DNA of 40,312 bases from CAZDDA01 sp964568045 (GTDB lineage Bacteria > Bipolaricaulota > Bipolaricaulia > UBA7950 > UBA9294): contig CAZMOL010000005.1 of assembly GCA_964568045.1 (NCBI GenBank), positions 1 through 40,312 on the forward strand, given 5' to 3'. The notes below the pieces were generated by a model. That model worked only from the letters and a program-made list of their open reading frames with translations. It was not told where the DNA came from and did not search any database. Numbering within the stretch: the first letter of the stretch is position 1; each line of letters starts with the position of its first letter. The translations under genes and the position numbers were made by a program. Positions 32,249 to 39,007 of the stretch are shown in pieces.

Positions 32249-32599
32249 ATGGCGAAAAAAATAAAGCTAGAGCAGGCTCAGGTACATATCCATGCCACGT
32301 TCAACAACACCATCATCACGGTAACTGATCTAGGAGGCAACCCGATTGCATGGAAGAGCCCGGGGGTAGTTGGATACAAAGGCTCCCGAAAAGGAACCCC
32401 TTATGCGGCCCAGATAGCAGCCGAGTCCATCGTCCGCGAGATGAAGGACTTCGGGATTCGCTCCGTCGCAGTGACGGTGAAAGGAACCGGGTCAGGTAGA
32501 CAGTCAGTGGTTCAGACCATAAAGGGATCAGGAATACGCGTTGAAGATGTCAAGAACGTAACCCCAATCTCCCACAGCAGTAGTAGGGCCCGACGATAA
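32249..32599 (+). CDS. rpsK: 30S ribosomal protein S11 with divergent C terminus
   Basis: S11 (uS11), 116 residues, platform protein at the E site. VHIHATFNNTIITVTDLGGN and the GTGSGRQSVVQTIKGSGI core are normal. The C terminus is not: relatives end TPIPHNGCRPPKKRRV, this one ends TPISHSSSRARR. The conserved Asn-Gly, where E. coli carries isoaspartate, is replaced by Ser-Ser. The ATG at 32249 begins MAKKIKLEQ with AGAGG upstream; an in-frame extension to 32204 lies inside rpsM. The stop overlaps rpsD as TAATG. Confidence 0.96.
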   Translation: MAKKIKLEQAQVHIHATFNNTIITVTDLGGNPIAWKSPGVVGYKGSRKGTPYAAQIAAESIVREMKDFGIRSVAVTVKGTGSGRQSVVQTIKGSGIRVEDVKNVTPISHSSSRARR

Positions 32600-33222
32600 T
32601 GGGAAGAGATACAGGAGCCAAGTGCAGAAAATGCCGGAGAGAAGGGGAGAAACTTTTCCTCAAAGGAGAGCGATGCTACACGAAAAGCTGCGCAGTCACG
32701 CGCCACAACGCTCCTCCAGGGGAACAACCAAAGAGGCGTCGTCGACGGAGGAGTCACTACCTCCTCCACCTCCGTGAGAAACAGAAAGCGCGTCGGATAT
32801 ACGGCGTTAGAGAAGCACAATTCCGCAACTACATGGCACAGGCGAAACGCCGCAAAGGGGTTACTGGCACGGCTCTGCTAATCCTGCTCGAACGACGGTT
32901 CGATAACGCCCTCTATAGGGCTGGCTTTGCCTCCTCACGTGCACAGGCTCGCCAATTGATTACGCACGGACACTTCCAGATTGACAACCAGGGAACGAAC
33001 GTGCCTTCTGTACTATTGCGTGAGGGGGATATCGTAGCAGTGAAGGAAAATCGCCGTGATCGGGTGAAGAAAATTTTGGAGACAAATCAGGACCGCGAGA
33101 TACCGACCTGGCTGGAAAAGAACTTGGAGGCGATGCAGTTCCAGGTAATCGCGCCTCCCAACCTGGAAGAAACTGGGCAGACTATCGATACGAATCTGAT
33201 CGTCGAGTTCTATTCCCGGTAG
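32599..33222 (+). CDS. rpsD: 30S ribosomal protein S4, zinc form
   Basis: S4 (uS4), 207 residues, primary 16S 5'-domain binder. The N terminus keeps four cysteines (CRKCRREGEKLF, then CYTKSC), the zinc-type S4. An S4 RNA-binding domain follows (LERRFDNALYRAGFASSRAQARQLI), with the normal end. It starts one base inside rpsK. Confidence 0.98.
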   Translation: MGRDTGAKCRKCRREGEKLFLKGERCYTKSCAVTRHNAPPGEQPKRRRRRRSHYLLHLREKQKARRIYGVREAQFRNYMAQAKRRKGVTGTALLILLERRFDNALYRAGFASSRAQARQLITHGHFQIDNQGTNVPSVLLREGDIVAVKENRRDRVKKILETNQDREIPTWLEKNLEAMQFQVIAPPNLEETGQTIDTNLIVEFYSR

Positions 33223-33231
33223 GAGGTAGCC

Positions 33232-34185
33232 ATGGATGAGCTGGTTTTCCCAGCCAGGATTCAGGTCAAAGAACTTACCGAAACGCAGGGTAAGATCGTT
33301 ATCGAGCCACTCGAACGTGGGTTCGCCACAACTTTGGGCAACAGCCTTCGTCGAGTGCTCCTCTCTGCAATCCCAGGGGCAGCGGTTGTCCGTGTAAATT
33401 TCGCCGGGAAATACCACGAGTATGACACAATCGTGGGGGTTGAGGAGGATGTGCTGGAGATCATCCTCAATTTCAAAGACATAGCTTTGCGCCTTCAGGG
33501 AGACGAGCTGAAGAGACTCACTATCGAGAAAGATGGAGCGTGTGAGGTAACTGCTGCCGACATCACACTGCCCCCAGGCGTGGAGACAATCAATCCCGAC
33601 CTGCACATCGCTACGCTCAACAAGAAAGGTTCGCTGGAGGTGGAGTTGGAAGTGGAGACAGGGTACGGGTATCGTCCAGCAGAGATGAACAAGCTGGAGA
33701 ACTCACCCCTATCGGTCATCCCGATTGACTCCGACTTCTCTCCCGTCCGTCAGGTGAATTTCGTAGTCGAAGAGACCCGAGTGGGAGGTAGAACCGGATA
33801 CGAACGATTGATCCTCGAGTTAACCACCGACGGCGGGATCAAGCCAGAGGAGGCGCTCTCTGAAGCCTCACGAATCCTGCAACGCCACCTTGACCTGTTC
33901 CGCGACTTCGCTGAGCATCCCTTTGGACTCGCAGCGGAGGAAGGCGAAGAAGAAGAGGAAAGCCTCCTAGCAATCCCATTAAGCGAGTTGAAAATTGACC
34001 AGCGTGCCTGCAATCTCCTGCAGGAAGCGGAGATTATGACATTAGGAGAACTCCTCGCCCGACCGCGGGAGGAGCTTCTGGACATCCACGGCTTTGGAAT
34101 GAAGACTCTGACGAAGGTGGAGGATCGACTCCGCGAACTGGACTACGCCCTCAAGGGAGAAGGTGAGATCCAAGTTGAGGCATAG
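33232..34185 (+). CDS. rpoA: DNA-directed RNA polymerase subunit alpha
   Basis: Alpha subunit, 317 residues. The N-terminal dimerisation domain has EPLERGFATTLGNSLRRVLLS and the C-terminal domain has the helix-hairpin-helix LLDIHGFGMKTLTKVEDRL; DQRACNLL carries the arginine equivalent to E. coli R265 that contacts UP elements. An acidic linker (EEGEEEEESLL) joins them. AGGAGG precedes the ATG, and the end overlaps rplQ. Confidence 0.98.
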   Translation: MDELVFPARIQVKELTETQGKIVIEPLERGFATTLGNSLRRVLLSAIPGAAVVRVNFAGKYHEYDTIVGVEEDVLEIILNFKDIALRLQGDELKRLTIEKDGACEVTAADITLPPGVETINPDLHIATLNKKGSLEVELEVETGYGYRPAEMNKLENSPLSVIPIDSDFSPVRQVNFVVEETRVGGRTGYERLILELTTDGGIKPEEALSEASRILQRHLDLFRDFAEHPFGLAAEEGEEEEESLLAIPLSELKIDQRACNLLQEAEIMTLGELLARPREELLDIHGFGMKTLTKVEDRLRELDYALKGEGEIQVEA

Positions 34186-34525
34186 ACGCAAGGTCGACAA
34201 ACTTGGCATGAAGAAAAGCCACCGTAATAGCGTTTTGGCGAACATAACGAAGGGACTGATCTTATGCAGCAAAGTCGACACAACGTTTGAGCGCGCCAAG
34301 GCTGGCCAGAGTTATGCCGAGAAGATCATCTCGCTGGCGCGACGCGGGGACCTCCACGCACGACGGATTGCCTTTGCACGACTTCAGGACAAAGTAGTTG
34401 TCGATAAGCTGTTTACCGAAATCGGGCCACGGTACAAGGATCGCGCTGGAGGCTACACACGAGTAGTGAAACTCGGTCCGCGCAAAGGGGATGGCGCCGA
34501 GCAGGGCCGGTTGATGCTTGTGTGA
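34175..34525 (+). CDS. rplQ: 50S ribosomal protein L17
   Basis: L17 (bL17), about 116 residues, near the tunnel exit. Starting at the TTG at 34175 gives MRHRRKVDKLGMKKSHRNS, matching the invariant MRHR start of the family, with AGGTGA 8 nt upstream. A GTG at 34163 would add four residues. It overlaps rpoA by 11 nt. It is the last gene of the superoperon; the 70 nt before the convergent dehydrogenase hold no clear terminator hairpin. Confidence 0.95.
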   Translation: MRHRRKVDKLGMKKSHRNSVLANITKGLILCSKVDTTFERAKAGQSYAEKIISLARRGDLHARRIAFARLQDKVVVDKLFTEIGPRYKDRAGGYTRVVKLGPRKGDGAEQGRLMLV

Positions 34526-34595
34526 TCTTTCTTACAAGAGATTCCCTCTGCCACGTGTATTATCTTCAAAAAATCGGTCGTATTCAAAGAAGCTT

Positions 34596-35573
34596 CTATG
34601 CACGGGTGCCGTTACTGTAGCGCTTCTCCAAACACTCCAGCATGTCGGTAGTCATGGAGGCCAGATCGAAGCTCGGTCGCCAGCCCCACTGTTCACGCGC
34701 TGCGCTATCGTCAAGCGTTCGCGGCCAGGAATCGGCTATCTTCTGTCGAGAATCCGGCTTGTACTCACACACAAACCCGGGAACATGCCTCTTGATCTCA
34801 GCAGCAAGCTCTCCCGCAGAGAAGCTCATCCCTGCTACGTTGAAGTCGCAGTGATGACGCAATCGAGAGAAATCGGCTTCCATCAAGTCGATCGTTGCCT
34901 TGATGCAATCGGGCATATACATCATCGGTAGCACTGTATCTTCGCGCACAAAACAGGTGTAGCGCTTCTGTTTGATCGCCGCATAAAAGATCTCCACTGC
35001 ATAGTCGGTGGTTCCGCCACCGGGAAGGGTTTCACTGGAGATGATGCCGGGGTAGCGAAGGCCTCGCACATCTAAGCCGTAGCGCCGAACGTAGTAGTCG
35101 CCGAGGAGTTCACCCGCCACCTTGGTGACCCCATACATCGTAGTGGGGCGAAGGATCGTCTTTTGCGGCGCGCGCTCACAGGGAGTATCCGGACCGAACA
35201 CAGCGATTGAGCTGGGGACGAAAACCCGTTTCAGTTCACGCTCCCTTGCGACCTCAAGGATGTTGTACAGGCCACCCAGGTTGACGTTCCAGGCAAGCTG
35301 TGGTTTCTCCTCTCCTATAGCAGAGAGAATTGCCGCCATGTGGTAGATTGTATCAATGGCATACTGGTCCACTACCCGTCCGATTCGCGCGCGATCAGTG
35401 ACGTCGACCCGCTCAAACGGTCCAGACTCTCGTAGCTTTGCACTGGGTTCTGTTCGATGTCCGGCAGCAACAACGTTTTCGTTTCCGTACCGTTTTCGAA
35501 GCTCCATGGTCAGCTCAGACCCGATCTGGCCAACAGCACCTGTAACGAGAATCTGCTTCGTTGTTTTTGGCAC
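34596..35573 (-). CDS. L-threonine 3-dehydrogenase, SDR (NAD-epimerase-like) type
   Basis: Extended short-chain dehydrogenase, about 325 residues, of the non-zinc threonine dehydrogenase group that oxidises threonine to 2-amino-3-ketobutyrate with NAD. The Rossmann loop is VTGAVGQIGSE, the catalytic pair is in TTMYGVTKVAGE (Tyr, Lys), and LRYPGIISSETLPGGGTTDYA is the diagnostic substrate segment. The GTG at 35573 is preferred because AGGGGGA lies 8 nt upstream; a TTG at 35606 would add eleven unrelated residues. It is divergent from the acyltransferase that would use its unstable product. A related UDP-sugar epimerase is much less likely. Confidence 0.9.
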   Translation of the reverse strand: MPKTTKQILVTGAVGQIGSELTMELRKRYGNENVVAAGHRTEPSAKLRESGPFERVDVTDRARIGRVVDQYAIDTIYHMAAILSAIGEEKPQLAWNVNLGGLYNILEVARERELKRVFVPSSIAVFGPDTPCERAPQKTILRPTTMYGVTKVAGELLGDYYVRRYGLDVRGLRYPGIISSETLPGGGTTDYAVEIFYAAIKQKRYTCFVREDTVLPMMYMPDCIKATIDLMEADFSRLRHHCDFNVAGMSFSAGELAAEIKRHVPGFVCEYKPDSRQKIADSWPRTLDDSAAREQWGWRPSFDLASMTTDMLECLEKRYSNGTRA

Positions 35574-35635
35574 TGATCTTCCCCCTATCCTTGTATTCGA
35601 AGTCAACCCGGCAATGATCTCCGTCTTTTCTGCTC

Positions 35636-35664
35636 ATTGTAGCTAAAGAGGTCACTCGCAAACA
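35636..35664 (-). promoter_or_regulatory. Candidate promoter for the threonine dehydrogenase
   Basis: On the minus strand TACAAT (35636-35641) is preceded, at 18 nt, by TTGTTT. The transcript would start about 56 nt before the GTG at 35573. The -10 is strong and the -35 partial. Confidence 0.4.
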
Positions 35665-35685
35665 AATGTCTCTTGGGTACTGAGT

Positions 35686-35714
35686 TTGACGGAGGAAGCG
35701 AAGTCGGGTATGGT
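35686..35714 (+). promoter_or_regulatory. Sigma70 promoter for the acyltransferase-ridA pair
   Basis: TTGACG (35686-35691), a 17-nt spacer and TATGGT (35709-35714) form a good promoter. The start point near 35721 is just before the ribosome site GAGGTGAT (35723-35730). Confidence 0.7.
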
Positions 35715-35734
35715 AGACAACCGAGGTGATCTAT

Positions 35735-36937
35735 GTGAGTCCTAATCGGCATCCAACGGCGTACTTGGGTGAAGAGTATCAACGTTTGGTCCGTGAGGAT
35801 CTAACTTGGGAACCCAAGGAGCTCCAAAGCAGCAGCGGCCCGAGCTGCACAATCGAGGGCAAAGAGGTCGTGATGCTCGCCGCCAACAACTACCTCAATC
35901 TGTCCACCCATCCAAAGGTGGTCAGTGCCATGATCGAGGCGACCAAAACGTACGGTGCAGGCGCCGGGAGTGACCGATCCATCGCCGGCGACATGACGCT
36001 GCACGAGGAATTGGACCGCCGCCTTGCCCAGTTCAAACGGGCTCCGGCTTCCCTCACCTACCAAACCGGGTTCATGGTCAACGAGGGGCTCATTTCTCAA
36101 CTGGCCGGCCGGGGAGATCTGTTCGTCTCCGATGAGCTCAATCACGGTTCGATCATTGATGGCGTGCGTCTCACCCATGCGGACCGGGCCGTCTACAAGC
36201 ATAAAAACATGGACGACCTAGCGCGGGTCATGAAACAGGCCGAAACGCACGACCCGCCATACAATCACATTTGGATCCTCACTGATGGGGTATTCAGCAT
36301 GGACGGGGATCTCGCGCCGCTCACTGACATCGCGAAGATCGCGCAGGAGCACGGGGCAGGGGTCTATGTGGATGATGCACACGGTGAAGGCGTGCTCGGG
36401 GAAGGCGGACGGGGAATCGTGAGCCACTTCGGGCTGACCCACAAGCAGGTCCATGCAGAGATGGGGACCTTCTCCAAGGCGTTCGGGGTTGTCGGTGGTC
36501 ACGTCTCCGGCAGCAAGGAGCTGCGGAGCTTCGCGTTGAACAAATCAAGGACCTGGCTTCTGAGTGGGGCGCTGCCGCCGGGAGTCGCCGCGGCATGCAT
36601 TGCGGCAATCGATGTACTTGAAACCGAACCCCAGTGGTTGGAAAACCTGTGGTCCAACCGAGACTACTTCCTCAAAGCAGCTCAGGATCTCGGGTTCGAT
36701 ACCGGCAACAGCGAAACTCCGATTGTGCCGATCATGTGCGGCCAGAGTAAAACAGCAAAAGAGCTCGCCGATTTCGTCTGGCAAGAAGGTATCTATGTCC
36801 TGCCGATCGTCTTTCCGATGGTGGCGCGCGACAAGGCGCGCATTCGAGTGCAATTATCCTCCAAGCACACCAAGGACCAGTTGGATCAAGCGATCGAGGC
36901 ATTCAAGAACGGCGGAGAGAAGCTCCACCTGATCTAG
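35735..36937 (+). CDS. kbl: Glycine C-acetyltransferase / PLP-dependent alpha-oxoamine synthase
   Basis: Alpha-oxoamine synthase of 400 residues. The PLP lysine is in MGTFSKAFG (K248); D213 and H216 are in YVDDAHGEG. It resembles the clade annotated as KBL-like acyltransferases more than BioF (GAGAGSDRSIAGDMTLHEEL). With the dehydrogenase opposite, the likely reaction is 2-amino-3-ketobutyrate + CoA to glycine + acetyl-CoA. The GTG at 35735 is chosen because GAGGTGAT ends 4 nt before it; a GTG at 35726 would lie inside that ribosome site. A BioF-like or other acyl-CoA specificity cannot be ruled out. Confidence 0.88.
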   Translation: MSPNRHPTAYLGEEYQRLVREDLTWEPKELQSSSGPSCTIEGKEVVMLAANNYLNLSTHPKVVSAMIEATKTYGAGAGSDRSIAGDMTLHEELDRRLAQFKRAPASLTYQTGFMVNEGLISQLAGRGDLFVSDELNHGSIIDGVRLTHADRAVYKHKNMDDLARVMKQAETHDPPYNHIWILTDGVFSMDGDLAPLTDIAKIAQEHGAGVYVDDAHGEGVLGEGGRGIVSHFGLTHKQVHAEMGTFSKAFGVVGGHVSGSKELRSFALNKSRTWLLSGALPPGVAAACIAAIDVLETEPQWLENLWSNRDYFLKAAQDLGFDTGNSETPIVPIMCGQSKTAKELADFVWQEGIYVLPIVFPMVARDKARIRVQLSSKHTKDQLDQAIEAFKNGGEKLHLI

Positions 36938-36960
36938 TCTAATCAACGAGGTGACACAGC

Positions 36961-37338
36961 ATGAAAGAAGCCATCAAAACGAACGAAGCCCCGGCAGCAG
37001 TAGGTCCGTATTCGCAAGGGATTCGGGTAGGTCAGTTCGTCTTCTCATCGGGGCAGATTCCGGCCACTCCTTCCGGTGAACTGGTCACAGAAGACATCGC
37101 CGAAGCGACGCGGCAAAGTCTGAAGAACGTCCGCGCCGTACTTCAGGCAGCCGGTGCGAAGATGACCGGCGTCGTCAAGGTGACAATCTTCCTCACCGAC
37201 ATGGGTGATTTTGCCGCAGTGAATTCGGTCTATGAGGAGTTCTTCCCCGCCCCGCCCCCAGCCCGCTCCTGTGTCCAAGTAGCGGCCTTACCCAAGGGCG
37301 TGCCGATCGAGATAGAGGCAATCGCGTATACCACATAA
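36961..37338 (+). CDS. ridA: RidA family enamine/imine deaminase
   Basis: YjgF/YER057c/UK114 protein, 125 residues. It begins IKTNEAPAAVGPYSQGIRVG and keeps the active-site arginine R102 in ARSCVQVAALPKG, the mark of true RidA, plus the IEIEAIAY end. RidA hydrolyses 2-aminoacrylate and related imines released by PLP enzymes. GAGGTGA lies 6-7 nt before the ATG. It sits 23 nt after kbl, consistent with detoxifying by-products of threonine or serine metabolism. Confidence 0.95.
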   Translation: MKEAIKTNEAPAAVGPYSQGIRVGQFVFSSGQIPATPSGELVTEDIAEATRQSLKNVRAVLQAAGAKMTGVVKVTIFLTDMGDFAAVNSVYEEFFPAPPPARSCVQVAALPKGVPIEIEAIAYTT

Positions 37339-37349
37339 ACTCGCAGGTT

Positions 37350-37363
37350 GGGTGGATCCACCC
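37350..37363. repeat. 14-bp palindrome between convergent genes
   Basis: GGGTGGATCCACCC lies 12 nt after the ridA stop, between ridA (+) and the tandem P-loop gene (-). As RNA it gives a 5-bp GC-rich stem with a GATC loop. There is no T-run on either side, so a role as bidirectional terminator is only possible. Confidence 0.35.
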
Positions 37364-37516
37364 TAGACAAGAGCCTTCCGATCCACATGGACATCGAAGC
37401 ACAAGCGAGTGATGCACGCCGAGATCCGAAAAACGGTGTGACACAGCTTTCCGTACGGTCAAATCGCTGAATGGCCAAAGAGCGAGCTGTCTTGCAGCTG
37501 CATCCCTCGTGAGAAT

Positions 37517-38827
37517 CTAGTCGGCCCGGCGTTTCCGCCAGAGAGTATACAGCCGATCCAGGGCCGTGGCGTAGCGCGCATCGAGGACAACAGGATCGGT
37601 TGATTCGGGTTCGTTGTGCATCGTGACGTAGGGAATTCGAACCCCGTTTGCGGTGACAAACCCGTCCGGTCCCGAGGCGAGTGTCTCCCAGTCGTCAGTC
37701 CCGTACGTGCGTTCCATCTCCTCGCGAGGGACGGAGTGTGTGAGGATCCCATCCTTTTTTGCCACATTGTAGCGCGCGAGATTGCGGCGCCACGATTCCT
37801 CAAACGAAACCGACACGTAGAGGATGGCAGCGCGGGAAAGCACCCGCGGTGATAGGTATTGAAAGGCTTCGGCATAACCGTGCTGCTCACCACGGGAGAA
37901 TTCGATGATGAGACTTCGGTGAGAAAGATTGCTCGCTTCGGCGAGCAACCGCTCAACGTGCGCATTGATCTTCCCGATCAGGAACAGCCATACCTCCTCG
38001 TCGGTAATCGCGTAATTCCCTGCTTCTGGTCGTGAATAGAGGCGCGACCGGCCAAGATTCTCCCACAGATCGTCCTCCTCAAATTTCTCCCACAGAAAGC
38101 GAAAATCATCAATGACGCAAAACGGCGCAATGTGGTATCGCTTTGACCGCTGAATGCGAGGGCACCTCTGCATGAAGTCTATGAATTCACTCTTCCCGCT
38201 AGCCGGCCGGCCGAGCAGAAGGAGCACATCAAAGGTGTCCTCAAGGACTGCTTGATCGCTTGCGTAGGGTAGCTCTAGAATCGTCTCAACTTCATCGAGG
38301 AATGTCGACGGCCGCCGGTCAGCGTCTACCGCTATAACAGTAGTCTTGTTGGCCGTATGCCAGTTATGCAGGTGTGAGAGCATGCGCTCGAGCGTTGAGC
38401 CATCAAGCTCGAATTGGGGCGTCCGCCGCACTTGCTGTCGCCTCAACGAAACCGCAATCGGAATCTCCAGTCGCAGGTAGACATCAGGAATCGGGAGGAT
38501 ATTCCCGATGGTTGAATAGGCGTCAATGAACAGACGATCTTCGAGCGCTTGTGCATAGGCAAGATGAACCCCCAAATGAGATTCCTCCAAGCAAAGCTTT
38601 CCCGTCCCGATCGCCTCTTCAACTGCTGCACGACGTTTGGGGGCTTCAGCAAGGAGTGCCTGTGCAAGCCGTTCACGATCGGAGCATAGGTCGATCTTCT
38701 CTCGTATCGAAACCTCCTTGACGAGCTCAGAGAGGACCGTAACGCGCTCCGGGAAAAACCGGGAAAGGAGTTCCAGGGTCTCGCTCTTCCCCGCCGCGGG
38801 CAATCCCTCCAGGATCACATGACGCAT
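37517..38827 (-). CDS. Tandem P-loop kinase-like protein (unknown substrate)
   Basis: 436-residue soluble protein with two P-loops: GLPAAGKS (8-15) and GRPASGKS (206-213). The first half resembles deoxynucleoside/thymidylate-type kinases: after the P-loop come LCLEESHLGVHLAYAQAL and PDVYLRLEIPIAVSLRRQQ, like the base-selecting and LID regions. The second half has CVIDDFRFLWEKF, SLIIEFSRGE and AILYVSVSFEESWRRNLARYN, also kinase-like, but matches no family I can name. It could be a duplicated small-molecule kinase, with one half perhaps regulatory. The ATG at 38827 has AAGGAGG 5-6 nt upstream; codons farther up add a leader without homology. It is convergent with ridA and divergent from topA. 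Confidence 0.75.
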   Translation of the reverse strand: MRHVILEGLPAAGKSETLELLSRFFPERVTVLSELVKEVSIREKIDLCSDRERLAQALLAEAPKRRAAVEEAIGTGKLCLEESHLGVHLAYAQALEDRLFIDAYSTIGNILPIPDVYLRLEIPIAVSLRRQQVRRTPQFELDGSTLERMLSHLHNWHTANKTTVIAVDADRRPSTFLDEVETILELPYASDQAVLEDTFDVLLLLGRPASGKSEFIDFMQRCPRIQRSKRYHIAPFCVIDDFRFLWEKFEEDDLWENLGRSRLYSRPEAGNYAITDEEVWLFLIGKINAHVERLLAEASNLSHRSLIIEFSRGEQHGYAEAFQYLSPRVLSRAAILYVSVSFEESWRRNLARYNVAKKDGILTHSVPREEMERTYGTDDWETLASGPDGFVTANGVRIPYVTMHNEPESTDPVVLDARYATALDRLYTLWRKRRAD

Positions 38828-38950
38828 CACGCCTCCTTCCACGCAGACAAATTCTATCTGAGATGGAAGTCTTTTCCTATCGAACTTCAGTATTGTTCTC
38901 ACTGGTCTGAGCGGTTGATCGTATGCGTGTAGGAAGAATTAGCTCGGCAC

Positions 38951-38979
38951 TTCGACTTTTGCCCGCATGACGATATAAT
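38951..38979 (+). promoter_or_regulatory. Candidate promoter for topA
   Basis: A perfect TATAAT (38974-38979) lies 17 nt after TTCGAC (38951-38956). The transcript would start near 38986, before the ribosome site AAAGGAG at 38992-38998. The -35 is poor. Confidence 0.5.
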
Positions 38980-39007
38980 GGCTGCTTTAAGAAAGGAGCC
39001 TGCGGAA

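Noticed and set aside
37459..37965. A 168-codon minus-strand frame overlapping the tandem P-loop gene
   Set aside because: It is an out-of-frame shadow of the P-loop gene without motifs or ribosome site.
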